Source: Cyprinodon diabolis (Eukaryota > Chordata > Actinopteri > Cyprinodontiformes > Cyprinodontidae). From it: 64,000 bases of DNA. Positions 14,512 to 25,760 of this stretch are shown piece after piece. The first letter of the stretch is position 1. Each line of letters opens with the position of its first letter. The DNA lies in the NCBI GenBank assembly GCA_030533445.1, contig CM060069.1:1892756-1956755 (forward strand). The letters run 5' to 3'. A program made the translations under genes and the position numbers. Under the pieces are notes generated by a model. That model saw nothing but the letters and a program-made list of their open reading frames with translations. It was not told the DNA's origin and ran no database searches.

Positions 14512-14805
14512 TAGAGTCCTGCACGGGTCGAGTTTAACCAACCCGCACCCGCCCGAACCCGTTAGGATGACTACCGAACCCGGTTCAATTCAAATCCGAA
14601 CCCGACCCGTTGATATTTAACCCGCAACCCGACCCGTTAACACACCATAGGCTATTGTACGCTGCGCTGCACCCAGTGCCTGATTAATATTACATTTCTG
14701 ACGTCAATAACAACCAACTACCCGCCCGCACTAAGAAAATATCCGCCCGACCCGTTTATTTTTTTATGTATTATTCGCGGGTACCCGACCCGTTGCAGGA
14801 CTCTA
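14512..14805. mobile_element. 294-bp hAT-type MITE with perfect ends and 8-bp duplication
   Basis: Begins tagagtcctgcacgggtcg and ends cgacccgttgcaggactcta, nearly perfect inverted repeats. It is flanked by gtgtagct on both sides (14504-14511 and 14806-14813). The interior is dense in cccgaacccg and cccgacccg motifs that repeat the terminal CGGGT. Non-coding; a miniature inverted-repeat element of hAT type. Confidence 0.9.
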
Positions 14806-15312
14806 GTGTAGCTGACATAACAGGGCCGGAAAAAAGTGGTTTGAGTTTTTTCCCAACGGTTTAGTTATATTTTAAATACGGTATTAACTTATTTTTACAC
14901 TATTCTCTATTCTTTTACTACTTTAAGTCTCTCCTGACTAAAATTAGGTCTTAATATTTCCACAAGTCCCTCTCACCTGCAGGTCTGAGTCCACTGTCCC
15001 TGAATGGGTTAGCATTCTTGGAGCGACAGGTGTTATGGGGAGAGGGCGGAGGGGGGGGATGGGGAGAAAGCGAGAGGCAACAGACTCTTTTTTCTGAGTT
15101 TTTTTGTCGGGTTTGTGGACGGTGAGCAGCGGGGAGAACTTTTTTTATTTTCTTTCTGAGGAGCGGCATGAATGGGGTTTTAATCAGATATACGCAGCAC
15201 CGAAAGCAAAATACGTGTACAAAATATTGGTGGGGACTGTCCCCCTACCGGTCAAGATTGGTGGGGACATGTCCACACCAGTCCTTAAGGAAGTTACGCC
15301 TATGCTACAGAG

Positions 15313-15390
15313 CAAATATTGGTTGAAAAGACAACCTGATTTTCGTCCAAACGATGTCTACATTTGGTTGAAAAGTGAAAGATGAAAAGC
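15313..15390. repeat. Interspersed repeat, family C (piece)
   Basis: Matches 27481-27560 through the words ggttgaaaagacaacctg, cgtccaaacgatgtctac and ttggttgaaaagtgaaag. The hAT element at 13092-15304 sits directly against it. Confidence 0.6.
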
Positions 15391-16279
15391 CATAATTTTC
15401 ATCTGTCCTCGGTGGATCGAGCCTAACCCAACCATTCAGCCCAGCCGGGGGTGGACGGGGAGGGGCCAGGCCACATGTGTTGTGGATCGGCCCCTCGGCG
15501 GAGCGGCGCTTCGTGGCGTGAGGCTTCTGATTGTTATCTGCAGAAAGAGCTTTGAATGTGATTATCTGATGAAGGCCCTGCTATCATTAACATTGTAATA
15601 GGGCATCTGTCAGTGATCTGCTGCTCCGTGCCTGCAGAAGGCCCCGTCTTCCTCCTGGAGACCCCATCACTTCATTAATTAACCTGAACCGCAGCTCCTT
15701 TCACAGCACTTGCAACTTTACCTACACAACTCATTAGCTGGCGTTTGGGAGCTGCTGCTGTGACACCTGATGCTGTGGGCTGTTTACACAGAGACCCCCA
15801 CCGCTGGGGGCTGACCTCCTCCACATCAGCCTCTCCGCCAAATTAGTCTGCCATGTAAATCAGACGCCTCGGCTCGTGCGAGAACAAAAACACCTGTCAG
15901 GGGAGGCTTTGAGCGTGGCCTGTTTAATTGAAAGAGGTGTGTCATAAACACATTATAATCAGCATAATAATTCCCATCATGAATATCGGATTCTGGAATC
16001 CTCACCAGCGCAGAGAGGCTCAGCAAAGAGGCCTTCTGTTGACACCAGAGCATCCCCACAAATGAAATATTGTGTGTCAGTAGATTATATGCCCATATAA
16101 ATAATGTCTGAATGAGAAATGATCATTAAATCATTGGTGGCTCTTTGTTCGGGTCCAAATGGACCATCTGTCGCCTGTCTTGTTGGTGGGACCCTCGTTC
16201 CCTCGTCTCATAGAGCCGAGAAAGAGGAGTTAAAGGCTCTGAGTGAAAAACTGAGGTACAGGTGTGTCAATCAGCGCTC
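15391..16279. other. Unassigned sequence, candidate conserved non-coding DNA
   Basis: No gene recognised. From 15530 to 16110 the sequence is non-repetitive with ccattatca, cattaattaacctg and tgtttaattgaaag cores, compatible with a regulatory element. Inference only. Confidence 0.35.
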
Positions 16280-16558
16280 AGTTCAGTTTCTATCTGTAGC
16301 ACCAATTCACATCATGTCATCTTAGGTCACTTTATAGAGACAATTCAAACCAGATCATCCAGTCAGATTGATTCAAAGTTTTCTATCTAAGGAAAACCAG
16401 CTGATTGCATCGACTCATTGACTCTTCAGCAATCCCTCACACTAAGCATGCTTGTAGCGACAGTGGAGAGGAAAAACTCCCTTTGAACAGGAAGAAACCT
16501 CCAGCAGAACCAGGCTCAGTGTGAGCGGCCATCTGCTGAGGCTCACTGGGGTTCAAGG
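16280..16558 (-). mobile_element. L2 3' UTR fragment, 3' half of a split copy
   Basis: Inverted L2 tail: the caattcacatcatgtcatct, ttctatctaaggaaaaccag, agcatgcttgtagcgacagt and agcagaaccaggctcagtgt blocks occur in the order seen at 50764-51255. It is cut at ggttcaagg by the LTR at 16559-17388 and resumes at 17389 with aaggagacataagcagacat. Confidence 0.88.
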
Positions 16559-17388
16559 TGTCAAGAACTGAGGATAGATGGACCCAGTATTCAAGGAGAG
16601 ACAGTCAGTAGGAAAGTTCAAAACGTTTATTAAATAAACAAAAACAAAAGTGGAGCTGTTGCTCTCGGATCCTGCAGGAGGGGAAGCGGGGCACCGCCCA
16701 ATTACAGACACTCTGGTTTAACAGTCCAGTCCAAGAATGTCCCCAAAGCTGCAGTTCCACAGGTCTTGCAGAAAGCTGATCCTGGTCAGGGATCCTGAAC
16801 AGACAGGAACAGGATCCAGATCAGGCAGGAACAGAAACAGGTGGCAGGATCTAGGCTTCCAAGCATCAAAGAGCTCCCAGGCGGGTTCAGAGTCTGACTG
16901 GGACCGGAAGCATGACCAGGTGGTCACGCACAGGAGCAGACAGGATCAGTTGCAGACAGGCAGGCACAGTGGAAGAGGGCAGCAGAGGCAGGATATGGAA
17001 CCAGAACTTGATGCAGGACTTTAAACTGGTCTCCTCCCTGGAGCCAGGCTTACTGGATAAAAACTGAACCTCCCCACATATTGAGCCAAAAGCCCAGAGG
17101 ACTCAGCAGGGGAGGAACAGTGGACGATCAGGAGACGAGACAAACACAAAAACCCTCTTTCCACTGGCTGCTAGGATCCAGGACATTAACCAAGGCAAAA
17201 AAAAAAAAACTGAACATACAGACTGACAGAAAGACAAGTAATGATCTGGCACTGAATGCTCAGGCTGAACTGAATATAACCCAGAAGAAACAGGTGAGAG
17301 GAGTAAATTATAATAGAGGCAGGGAGGGAAAAACGACAGGTGAAAGGAATGACTAATTAAGGGGGAGCAAACAGGCCAGACCATGACA
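16559..17388 (-). mobile_element. Solo LTR, family LTR-2, inserted in an L2 tail
   Basis: Starts tgtcaaga, ends catgaca, and is flanked by perfect 5-bp caagg duplications (16554-16558 and 17389-17393). The uninterrupted L2 sequence ggttcaaggagacagaagc at 51050 and 52290 is the empty site. A gtttattaaataaac box near its left end is the inverted polyadenylation region, giving minus orientation. It is 830 bp with no internal retroviral-type genes, so it is a solo LTR. Open frames inside (for example 16737-17024) carry no domain. Confidence 0.9.
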
Positions 17389-17455
17389 CAAGGAGACATA
17401 AGCAGACATAGAAAAAGAAGCATAGATACAAAAGGCAACCAGCTCCACAGGCACT
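17389..17455 (-). mobile_element. L2 3' UTR fragment, other half of the split copy
   Basis: Continues the L2 tail interrupted at 16558, with the order ggagaca, agcagacat, aaaaag matching 51045-51080. The match fades after about 17455. Confidence 0.8.
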
Positions 17456-17569
17456 ATAAATGGTATATATATACAGACAGAAAGTAATATATAAAATTAA
17501 TAAATATGGAAGCTATATACAGATTATACAGGAAAGTTAGGATGTTAGGATAAATAATGTTATCAGGCT

Positions 17570-17705
17570 CCTCTCCTGTGGAACCAACTAGCAGTTTTAG
17601 TCCGTGAGGGAAACACCCTGTCTACTTTTAAGGCTAGGCTTAAAACTTTCATTTCTGATTAAGCTTCTAGTTAGAGTAGCTCAGGTTATCCTGAGAGAGT
17701 GATTC
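17570..17705 (+). pseudogene. L2 LINE ORF2 C-terminal tail fragment
   Basis: Plus-strand sequence for the last L2 residues: the GAPLLWNQL-like region in tcctctcctgtggaaccaac, then an EGNTLSTFKARLKTF-like stretch, then aagcttctagttagagtagc, as in the inverse of 52728-52860. In-frame stops are present. About 130 bp remain. Confidence 0.8.
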
Positions 17706-18145
17706 AAACACTAATCATGATCAAACAGTTATTTCTGCACATACATGGAATAAATTCACCACAACTTCTGGTCAAAATATAAAAGTTTATTAACAAACAT
17801 CATTCAGCTCCAAGTCAAACATACTTCAGCTAAAAACTCTTAACTCAAACTAGTGAAACTCAACTAAACTAAACTACTATGTACAAATAGGAACGGGAAC
17901 ATGGTTGAAAACCATATTACAGTTTAAGATGATTTTGTATTTGAAGCCAAAGTTTATCTGGAAGAATTTGGGATATGATCAAATTAGCTTTTCACTAATT
18001 TAGAGAAACTGGAATGTTTTCCAATTTATAATGAAAATCCAAAAACAGAAAGGCAGAAAGAAAGTCAAAACTCAGAATAAAAACCATTTAAAAATACAAA
18101 GGCTGGGAAATTAATATTAAAGAGAATAGGCAATTTTTTTTGTTA
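17706..18145. other. Unassigned AT-rich sequence
   Basis: Contains an atataaaagtttattaac block followed by ctcttaactcaaactagtg, loosely similar to 43978-44000 inside the LTR insertion at 43416-44509, so it may be a decayed LTR. Nothing firmer can be said. Confidence 0.35.
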
Positions 18146-19856
18146 TTCGCTACTTTTTCTCTTATATCTGTATGTTTTAATTCGCTACTTTTTATCTTAT
18201 ATCTGTGTTTTAATTCGCTACTTTTTATCTTATATCTGTGTTTTAATTCGCTACTTTTTCTCTTATATTTGTATGTTTTAATTCGCTACTTTTTCTCTTA
18301 TATTTGTATGTTTTAATTCACTACTTTTTCTCTTATATTTGTATGTTTTAATTCGCTACTTTTTCTCTTATATCTGTATGTTTTAATTCGCTACTTTTTC
18401 TCTTATATCTGTATGTTTTAATTCGCTACTTTTTCTCTTATATTTGTATGTTTTAATTCGCTACTTTTTCTCTTATATCTCTATGTTTTAATTCGCTACT
18501 TTTTCTCTTATATTTGTATGTTTTAATTCGCTACTTTTTCTCTTATATCTGTATGTTTTAATTCGCTACTTTTTCTCTTATATCTGTATGTTTTAATTCG
18601 CTACTTTTTCTCTTACATCTGTGTGTTTTAATTCGCTACTTTTTCTCTTATATTTGTATGTTTTAATTCGCTACTTTTTCTCTTATATCTGTGTGTTTTA
18701 ATTCGCTACTTTTTCTCTTATATTTGTATGTTTTAATTCGCTACTTTTTCTCTTATATCTGTGTGTTTTAATTCGCTACTTTTTCTCTTATATTTGTATG
18801 TTTTAATTCGCTACTTTTTCTCTTATATTTGTATGTTTTAATTCGCTACTTTTTCTCTTATATCTGTATGTTTTAATTCGCTACTTTTTCTCTTATATTT
18901 GTATGTTTTAATTCGCTACTTTTTCTCTTATATCTCTATGTTTTAATTCGCTACTTTTTCTCTTATATTTGTATGTTTTAATTCGCTACTTTTTCTCTTA
19001 TATCTGTATGTTTTAATTCGCTACTTTTTCTCTTATATCTGTATGTTTTAATTCGCTACTTTTTCTCTTACATCTGTGTGTTTTAATTCGCTACTTTTTC
19101 TCTTATATTTGTATGTTTTAATTCGCTACTTTTTCTCTTATATCTGTGTGTTTTAATTCGCTACTTTTTCTCTTATATTTGTATGTTTTAATTCGCTACT
19201 TTTTCTCTTATATCTGTGTGTTTTAATTCGCTACTTTTTCTCTTATATTTGTATGTTTTAATTCGCTACTTTTTCTCTTATATTTGTATGTTTTAATTCG
19301 CTACTTTTTCTCTTATATCTGTATGTTTTAATTCGCTACTTTTTCTCTTATATCTGTATGTTTTAATTCGCTACTTTTTCTCTTACATCTGTGTGTTTTA
19401 ATTCGCTACTTTTTCTCTTATATTTGTATGTTTTAATTCGCTACTTTTTCTCTTATATTTGTATGTTTTAATTCGCTACTTTTTCTCTTATATCTGTGTG
19501 TTTTAATTCGCTACTTTTTCTCTTATATCTGTGTGTTTTAATTCGCTACTTTTTCTCTTATATTTGTATGTTTTAATTCGCTACTTTTTCTCTTATATCT
19601 GTATGTTTTAATTCGCTACTTTTTCTCTTATATTTGTATGTTTTAATTCGCTACTTTTTCTCTTATATCTGTATGTTTTAATTCGCTACTTTTTCTCTTA
19701 TATTTGTATGTTTTAATTCGCTACTTTTTCTCTTATATTTGTATGTTTTAATTCGCTACTTTTTCTCTTATATTTGTTTGTTTTAATTCGCTACTTTTTC
19801 TCTTATATTTGTTTGTTTTAATTCGCTACTTTTTCTCTTATATTTGTATGTTTTAA
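18146..19856. repeat. 35-bp AT-rich satellite with 13-unit higher-order period
   Basis: About 49 tandem units built on ttcgctactttttctctta plus tatNTgtatgttttaa. Units differ at a few sites (tattt or tatct, gtatg or gtgtg, rare ctatg or catct). Marker variants recur at 455 bp = 13 x 35: tatctctatg at 18476 and 18931, and the cttacatct variant at about 18613 and 19068, with a third at about 19383 (9 units later). The array therefore grew by duplication of blocks, not only single units. The first two or three units are shorter. Non-coding. Confidence 0.95.
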
Positions 19857-20882
19857 TTTCATACATTTGCTTGTTTATGACGCCACTTTAAACTGAAAAA
19901 AGTAAATTCTATTTTGTCTTTGAATGGCCCTAAAACGCGGTGAGGAGAGGTGAGGATGAACAGGGGGCCCGCGTTGTGTTGGGATTCTGCCTGACACGCC
20001 AGAGAGCGAGAGAAAGCGCCTGCTCAGGTGTCAGCGTGTATCGAGGTATTAGCCGTGAAATGAGACGCCGCCAAGCTAAAGGTCAGGTGGGAAAAAAAAC
20101 GTACCTTTACTGTAAAAAAAAGGCAGCCGCTCTTTTCATGGATTAATCTTGGAATCATTATCATGCATTAGTACGTGAATAACTCGGATACATTTTTGGA
20201 TTAAATCAGCTGCTTTTCCACATGAGGGATGCGGGAAAAAATAAAAACACTCTGACACGCTTTGCTCCACCGGCAGGGAAAGATTAGAATATATGTGTGC
20301 ATTTATATTACCTCCTTTAGTGTCAGCTAAATTATTCATGCCATCCAGATCAGTTCAGTTTCAATGTGTCTCCCGCTGCAGGTCATGCTTCTACCAGGTA
20401 TTCATTTCATTTTAATAAAGATCTGCTCACCTGTAGCTGTTTAACCTGCAAGGCTCACATTAAGATGTCGCTTTACAGTGTTTGTCGTTGTTTTGCAGAA
20501 GGTGCTGAGTGGATGCAGAGATATTCAATTACTTGATGATGTCAGGTGTCAGAGGTGGATTTACGACGTGCATAGCAGCCTTTTATTTGGGAAGGTGTTG
20601 AAGCAGTGCAGTCCCCCTTAATCTGTTGTATTTGTGAGCTCAGCGCTTCATGCAGCTGGATTTTTTATTTTAGAAACTCAATTACTGCTCTGCCTTGTGA
20701 TGTTGGCTGCAGCTTGTTATTTCCTTAAGCCCCTGTTATACCTTGATTATTTATCCGGCGTATGCCCAACATCCCAGAATCTCCTAAACGCTGGCATACG
20801 CTGAACTTTCCATGGATTATTTCTATTCTGGGCGTAAACATAGAGGATTCATAACGAGTCCAGAACTTCTGTCCAACAACAG
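19857..20882. other. Unassigned sequence
   Basis: Includes a GC-richer patch at 19940-20110 and then mixed sequence with no recognisable repeat or domain. Small frames (19940-20146 plus, 20136-20339 minus) have no supporting features. It could be single-copy DNA. Confidence 0.4.
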
Positions 20883-21033
20883 CCTAAAAAGCTCCTAGCG
20901 CCAAATCTAGAGACTTTTTTCTGCTTCTGGAGACTTTGGAGACAACATCTAAAAGCAGCGAACTCTGCTCTCCAGAGCAAGTAGATTGGTAACCCCGCCT
21001 CCTGCTCTCCTCTATCGTGTCTGCTGTCATGAT

Positions 21034-22376
21034 CAGTGTTGGGCACGTTACTTTGAAAAAGTAATTAGTTATAGTTACTAGTTACTTCTCCCAAAAAGTA
21101 ACTGAGTTACTAACTGAGTTACTCCACAATAAAAGTAACTAGTTACTAGTAAAAGTAACTATTGCGTTACTTTTGCGTTTCTCGCCCCGTAACCCTCCCC
21201 ACCCAGCCCCCACCTTCTCGCCGTGTGTTTCCAAAGCCAGCTGAATAGTGCGGACGACAAAGACAAGAACCTGCAGAGAGTTTAGCATTTATTGCAACTC
21301 AACGTAAATGACATCAGGGGGGAACGCCATGTGAAGTTTATAACAGGGCGTTCAGATCTGGTGAAATTAATAACTGGGGATGTCTAATTCTGAAATCCTG
21401 TGTGTTTGGGTTGTTATAGATACTGAAACATCTATTTATCTAGATCTATACTCTGTGTGTGACATAAAATATGGATCTCCATCCCTGCCACAAAGGCCAT
21501 CAAATAATGTTTAAAATAAAAAATACAGTAGGTTGAAAAGGCAGAGTATCCATCCATCCATCCATCCATCCATCATCCATCCATCATCCATCCATCCATC
21601 CATCCATCATCCATCCATTCATCCATCATCCATCCATCCATCCATCATCCATCCATCCATCCATCCATCCATCCATCCATCCATCCATCCATCCAGATTT
21701 CTCCCTTTCATTTGATTGTTAACGCTCTCCATAGTTCTCCTGTGGCGCGAGCACAGGGCGACTGTTGCGCGCCTTTAGCAAGCATGCGCGTTTCCTGTCG
21801 CTTGCGCGGTGACTCGTGCCGCCTGCGCTGTGCGGAGATGCAGAGGGAACCGTATGTGACGGGGAAACGCAGCTCGACGTAACACCGGTATTTCCATGTG
21901 GAAAACGCTGTTTTGCTGCAGGAGTCCTCCTCACTCTCCATCTCTCTGTGTGTGCTGTACGTTAACACCCACCAGCAGAAACACCCACCTACCCAACTGA
22001 AAGATGGAATCTCACTATACATCAGCCATTCTCATCCTCCCCTCTCTCATGACAAGGCGCGCACCTCTGGATGACCTAAAAAATAATCTTTAATATCTCT
22101 TAAACAAAAGTAGCACAAACAATATTTTTTTCTGCACAAATCTGCACTAACGTTGCACTAACCATTCAGTCTATTTGCAGAGTTTTTTGACGTGGGTGGG
22201 GTGTCAGCTTCACGCAGCTGCGCACGAGTCCTATCATGAAAAAAGGTTCATTGTGCGACCTGAGTAACGCGCAGTAACGGGGTGTCTGCAATGGTAACTG
22301 CGTTATAGTTACAGTCAAAGTAATTAGTTAGATTACTCGTTACTAAAACAAGGTAACGCCGTTAGTCCCATCACTG
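21034..22376. mobile_element. 1.34-kb hAT-type element with 8-bp duplication and known empty site
   Basis: Starts cagtgttgggcacgttact and ends taacgccgttagtcccatca + ctg, flanked by gtcatgat at 21026-21033 and 22377-22384. The subterminal regions are rich in agttac/gtaact words in opposite orientation at the two ends (agttatagttactagttac; gtaactgcgttatagttaca). No transposase core is visible; frames such as 21708-22022 minus lack any motif. It is a non-autonomous member of a widespread teleost family. It contains the microsatellite at 21549-21695. Confidence 0.9.
21549..21695. repeat. (ATCC)n/(CATC)n microsatellite
   Basis: Nearly pure tetranucleotide catc repeats with a few trinucleotide slips (catcatcc). 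Encodes His-Pro-Ser strings by chance. Confidence 0.97.
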
Positions 22377-22770
22377 GTCATGATTCATGCAGCTATTATT
22401 TCATCCAAATGAAAAATGGAGAACAGATAAGCAGATCATGGCTTGTCTACAGTGAAAAGAAGGACTGGGTTATTTACTTTGGCCTTTTTGGAAACACAGG
22501 AAGGAGCAATCAGCTAAGTGAGCTTAGAGCTTGGAAAAAATCTTTCATTCCTTTAGAGACAGCATGAAAAGTCAGCTGAGTACAAAACATAGAGAGGAAA
22601 ACAAGAAGAAAAGGGACGAGAAGAGAGGGACACAACCTAGAACAGATACTAGATGTCTATTCTAGTAACATTTCTCTATCTGGAGAATGGGGCTGTTTGA
22701 TGTCTTCTCTATTTAGAGGGCCCCCTGCCTGTCTTTGCCTAGGGCCCAATATTTCCTTAATCCGTCCCTG

Positions 22771-24996
22771 GCTGGAAGTTAGAAACTCTTTCAGCTCTCG
22801 TCTGGAACATGTAAGATACGTTGATATGCGTTGGAGATAAGTTCTTGATAAGTTTTGCACAAGTTACTCTGTGGTTCTTATGATTAACTTACACTTAACG
22901 TATGTGAACCATCAGATCACTGAACGGAACTTATTGCCCACGTATGGCATACGTCGACGCAAAATTTGAGTTTGGGTGGTAGGATGGTGCGGTGTGCTGC
23001 CTATGTTTTTATTTTCTAATTATCTACAGAGGTGTCTAAAGTATTAATGTTTATTACTCCAGTAGAAGAAGAAACTCTTTAAAAACACCAAAAAGTAGTA
23101 AACTTTCTATTAGTATTACTTTCTATTTCAGTCTTTAGAAAAATCTGAAATAATTTCCCATTGTGTTTCTCAACGCCTCAGTTTCTAATTGTTTTTATCA
23201 TTTTTTACCCTCCTTTCAGTTTTGACACCTCTATTTTTCTGACAACAACCTTTGCAGGTTGTACCTTAACTATGAGTGACCTTTTTTCTACAAAACAGAA
23301 ATGCAAAGAAAAACTCTGCAAAAGAGGAATTCTGCAATCAAAGCAAAGTTAGTTTAAAGACACAGTTAAAGCTAAAAAAAACAACATGCATGTAAGGAAC
23401 GAGCCGAGATTCCTCTCAACGCTGCAGGGGAACACCTGAAAATCATGCAAACCTGTCAAGCAGCAAAAGTTCCATCCAATACAAACCGTATTTGTAGAAA
23501 AAGTCTTTAAATGTCCTCTGAGCTCTGAGTTCAGTCAACCTGAATCGTTTGCCCTTTTCCCCAACGTCTCTATCCGTTATTCCCTGTCCTCAGGCAGACT
23601 TTGAACTGGACCGCTGATGAATCTGCAATTATTGATGGCTTCATATAAGCAGTGAACTTCTCCAGCCAGCCCGTATGGTAATTGTAAAGGAAGTCATATG
23701 CATAAAATTAATTATACGGCGCAATAAGACCCATAAATCAGGTCACTATCAATTCAGCTGAAAATGTTTCAACTACTTGCTCCTCTGCAGAGTTCAAGGT
23801 ACAAAAGGAGAGGAATCCCCATTTTTTTATGCCAAATCAAGAAAGTAATCTATCAGAGTGGACAAAAACGTGTTTCCCGTAATGGCTTTACCCCGCCATG
23901 TCCGCTATATTTGGAACAGGAAATGAGCTTTTCTCCAATTGTGTGCTGCTTAATCCCATAAATGGAGCAATCAAAGAAGAGCCTGTTTCCTCTCCCACAG
24001 CGATATAACATCAGCAACCAAAGCAGCGGCACCTTCTCCAGCTTTCTGTGTCTCTAAACCACGCTTTGTTAAACTGTCCACCTAATGATGCGGTTATTGG
24101 GACGGGAGGGAGGACGGCATCTACGCCCCTGCAGGAGCGAGGCCTCAGACTGCTGGGAGAACTAATTCGATTGAACAATTACAAGCTTTCAGTCCATTTA
24201 TTTTCCATCTCATAATAATTTGATGTATTTGTTTTAATGACATTCAGTTCATCTCCGGCTCGCGCTGACTGCTGGCGCCAATTACCGTCCAGTCATTTAT
24301 AAACTCCCCGCGGCTAAAAAGAAGGTAATTGCCCAGATGGAATGCTTAATGAGGGGGGCTGCAATTATATCCCAACTTATGAGATTTGTATTTTGTTAGC
24401 TACTTAATTAAACGGCCTCTTCTTCAACAGGTCTTTTTTTCTCCGATCACAGAGGAGCAGCTTATTAGCCGTCCTCTGAGGCGCAGCGCTTGGCCTTCTG
24501 CTGGTGGAGATTAGAGAAATGAACTGCGTCTCCTGGAAATGAATTGCTGATCTGAGAAACACACGTCCTGCGCTTCCAGTCAAACCCATACTTTCATTTT
24601 CTCTGAGGATTTTTCAGCTCTTTTTCCCTCACAGGGAATCATTAAATCTCTACATCTGTAGTTTTAATTAGTTTGAGTTTCTTCATGTGTAGTAATTTAC
24701 CTTAGGTTTCTGCTGGAACAAGAGCAAAGATAACTTGTTTGTAAAATCGAGGAGAATATGAGTGCTACTCTTTAGCTTCTTTCCCACTAAAAAAAGCTCG
24801 TTAACCCGTTTTTTTCAAACATTGGTCGACCTGCTAACAATTGTTATTTGGCTTCCTTCCCATTGGCTAAAAAAGCTGGTCTACCTCTCCGCTGGCAGCT
24901 GCGTGTCTACATCACAGTGGGTAAGTGGTGATGATGTCACCAGTGCGACAGAAATCAGGAAAGTAAACAACAGAGAGCAACATGGAAGAAAGTGAG
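22771..24996. other. Unassigned sequence, candidate regulatory DNA at 23600-24420
   Basis: No gene recognised. The stretch 23600-24420 is non-repetitive and has a series of homeodomain-like cores (cataaaattaattatac, ggcgccaattaccgtc, gaaggtaattgcccag, gctacttaattaaacg), typical of conserved non-coding elements. 22990-23400 is AT-rich. Inference from composition only. Confidence 0.4.
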
Positions 24997-25590
24997 ACAG
25001 ACACTCTGTCTACTTTTAAGGCTAGGCTTAAAACTTTCCTTTTTGATAAAGCTTCTAGTTAGAGTGGCTCAGGTTATCCTGATCTATCTCTATAGTTCTG
25101 CTGCTATAGGCTTAGACTGCTGGAGGACATAGGGACCCCTTTTTCATCATTCTGCTTCATTCTATCTCTATTCTCCCACTCTGCAGAATCTGTTAGTTCA
25201 ATCTCTAACGTTCTGCTCTCTCTGCTTTTCCTCATAGTAGCTTCATCTGGTCTGTTCCTGTTTGGCTGTGACTCCATCCTGGAGAGAAATATCAGCTGTG
25301 CTGCTGCCATCAACACCTTTGTTTCTAGATGTTGGAGCTTGGCCTGTTTTCCAGTGTAGTCCTGTTTCTCTGACTGTGACTAACTGGATGTGCTCTCTTC
25401 ATCCTCTGACATGGGAGCTGGATCTGAGCTCCTCTCCGATGCAATCAGCTGGTTTTCCTTACATAGAAAACTTTAAATCAATCTGACTGGATGATCTGGT
25501 TGAACTGGAAAGTGACCTAAGATGGCATGATGTGAATTGGAGCTATATATATAAAGTTAATTGAATTTAATTGAATTTAATATTTCAGAA
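24997..25590 (+). mobile_element. 5'-truncated L2 LINE with internal deletion
   Basis: Starts within the last codons of L2 ORF2 (tctgtctacttttaaggcta, STFKARLKTFLFDKASS then stop) and continues through the 3' UTR to a (ttgaattta)n-like tail at 25555-25580. About 240 bp of UTR present in the 52014 copy are missing between ctcctctccgatg and caatcagctgg. No catalytic domain is left. Confidence 0.88.
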
Positions 25591-25760
25591 AAAAGGACCA
25601 AATAACAAAGATGAAGACAGTCAAATATTACCTGTAAATGGTGTAAAACAGTAAAACATCCAAAAGAATTCAACACAGTAAACTAGATTTGTTGAACTGC
25701 AGCAGCCACCAACTGATGAGGAGATGCATCAAAGCTGCTCCTGACTGATGAGGATCCAGT
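25591..25760. other. Short unassigned spacer
   Basis: No feature recognised between the L2 tail and the family B copy. Confidence 0.4.

Larger units (their letters stand above)
13092..15304. mobile_element. 2.2-kb hAT-type element with perfect 8-bp target duplication
   Basis: The left end caagggtgtaactt and right end aagttacgcctatg are inverted to each other with three mismatches in 14. The element is flanked on both sides by ctacagag (13084-13091 and 15305-15312), the 8-bp duplication typical of hAT transposons. Subterminal ggtggggac motifs occur near both ends. No transposase with a DDE/RNase H core or BED finger is visible, so this copy is non-autonomous or gutted. It has collected three younger or captured repeats at 13515-13686, 13740-13850 and 14512-14805. 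Confidence 0.85.
20883..22770 (+). mobile_element. Family A repeat, copy 2, split by a hAT-type element
   Basis: The segments 20883-21033 and 22377-22770 together match the minus strand of 169-715 and end in aatccgtccctg. The interruption lies exactly at ctgctgtcat|gattcatgca, which is intact in copy 1 (about 552-572, inverted). No transposase is visible. The left end is not clearly a terminus, so the copy may be truncated there. Confidence 0.85.

Noticed and set aside
15104..15385. 93-residue plus-strand frame across the right end of the hAT element
   Set aside because: Crosses the element boundary into a different repeat; no transposase motif.
18146..19856. CRISPR-like regular repeat array
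   Set aside because: Units are contiguous with no unique spacers, and the context is a vertebrate genome. It is a satellite. The same applies to 59158-62999.
20370..20402. Possible micro-exon between ctgcag and gtattc
   Set aside because: Splice-like dinucleotides occur often by chance; no coding support on either side.
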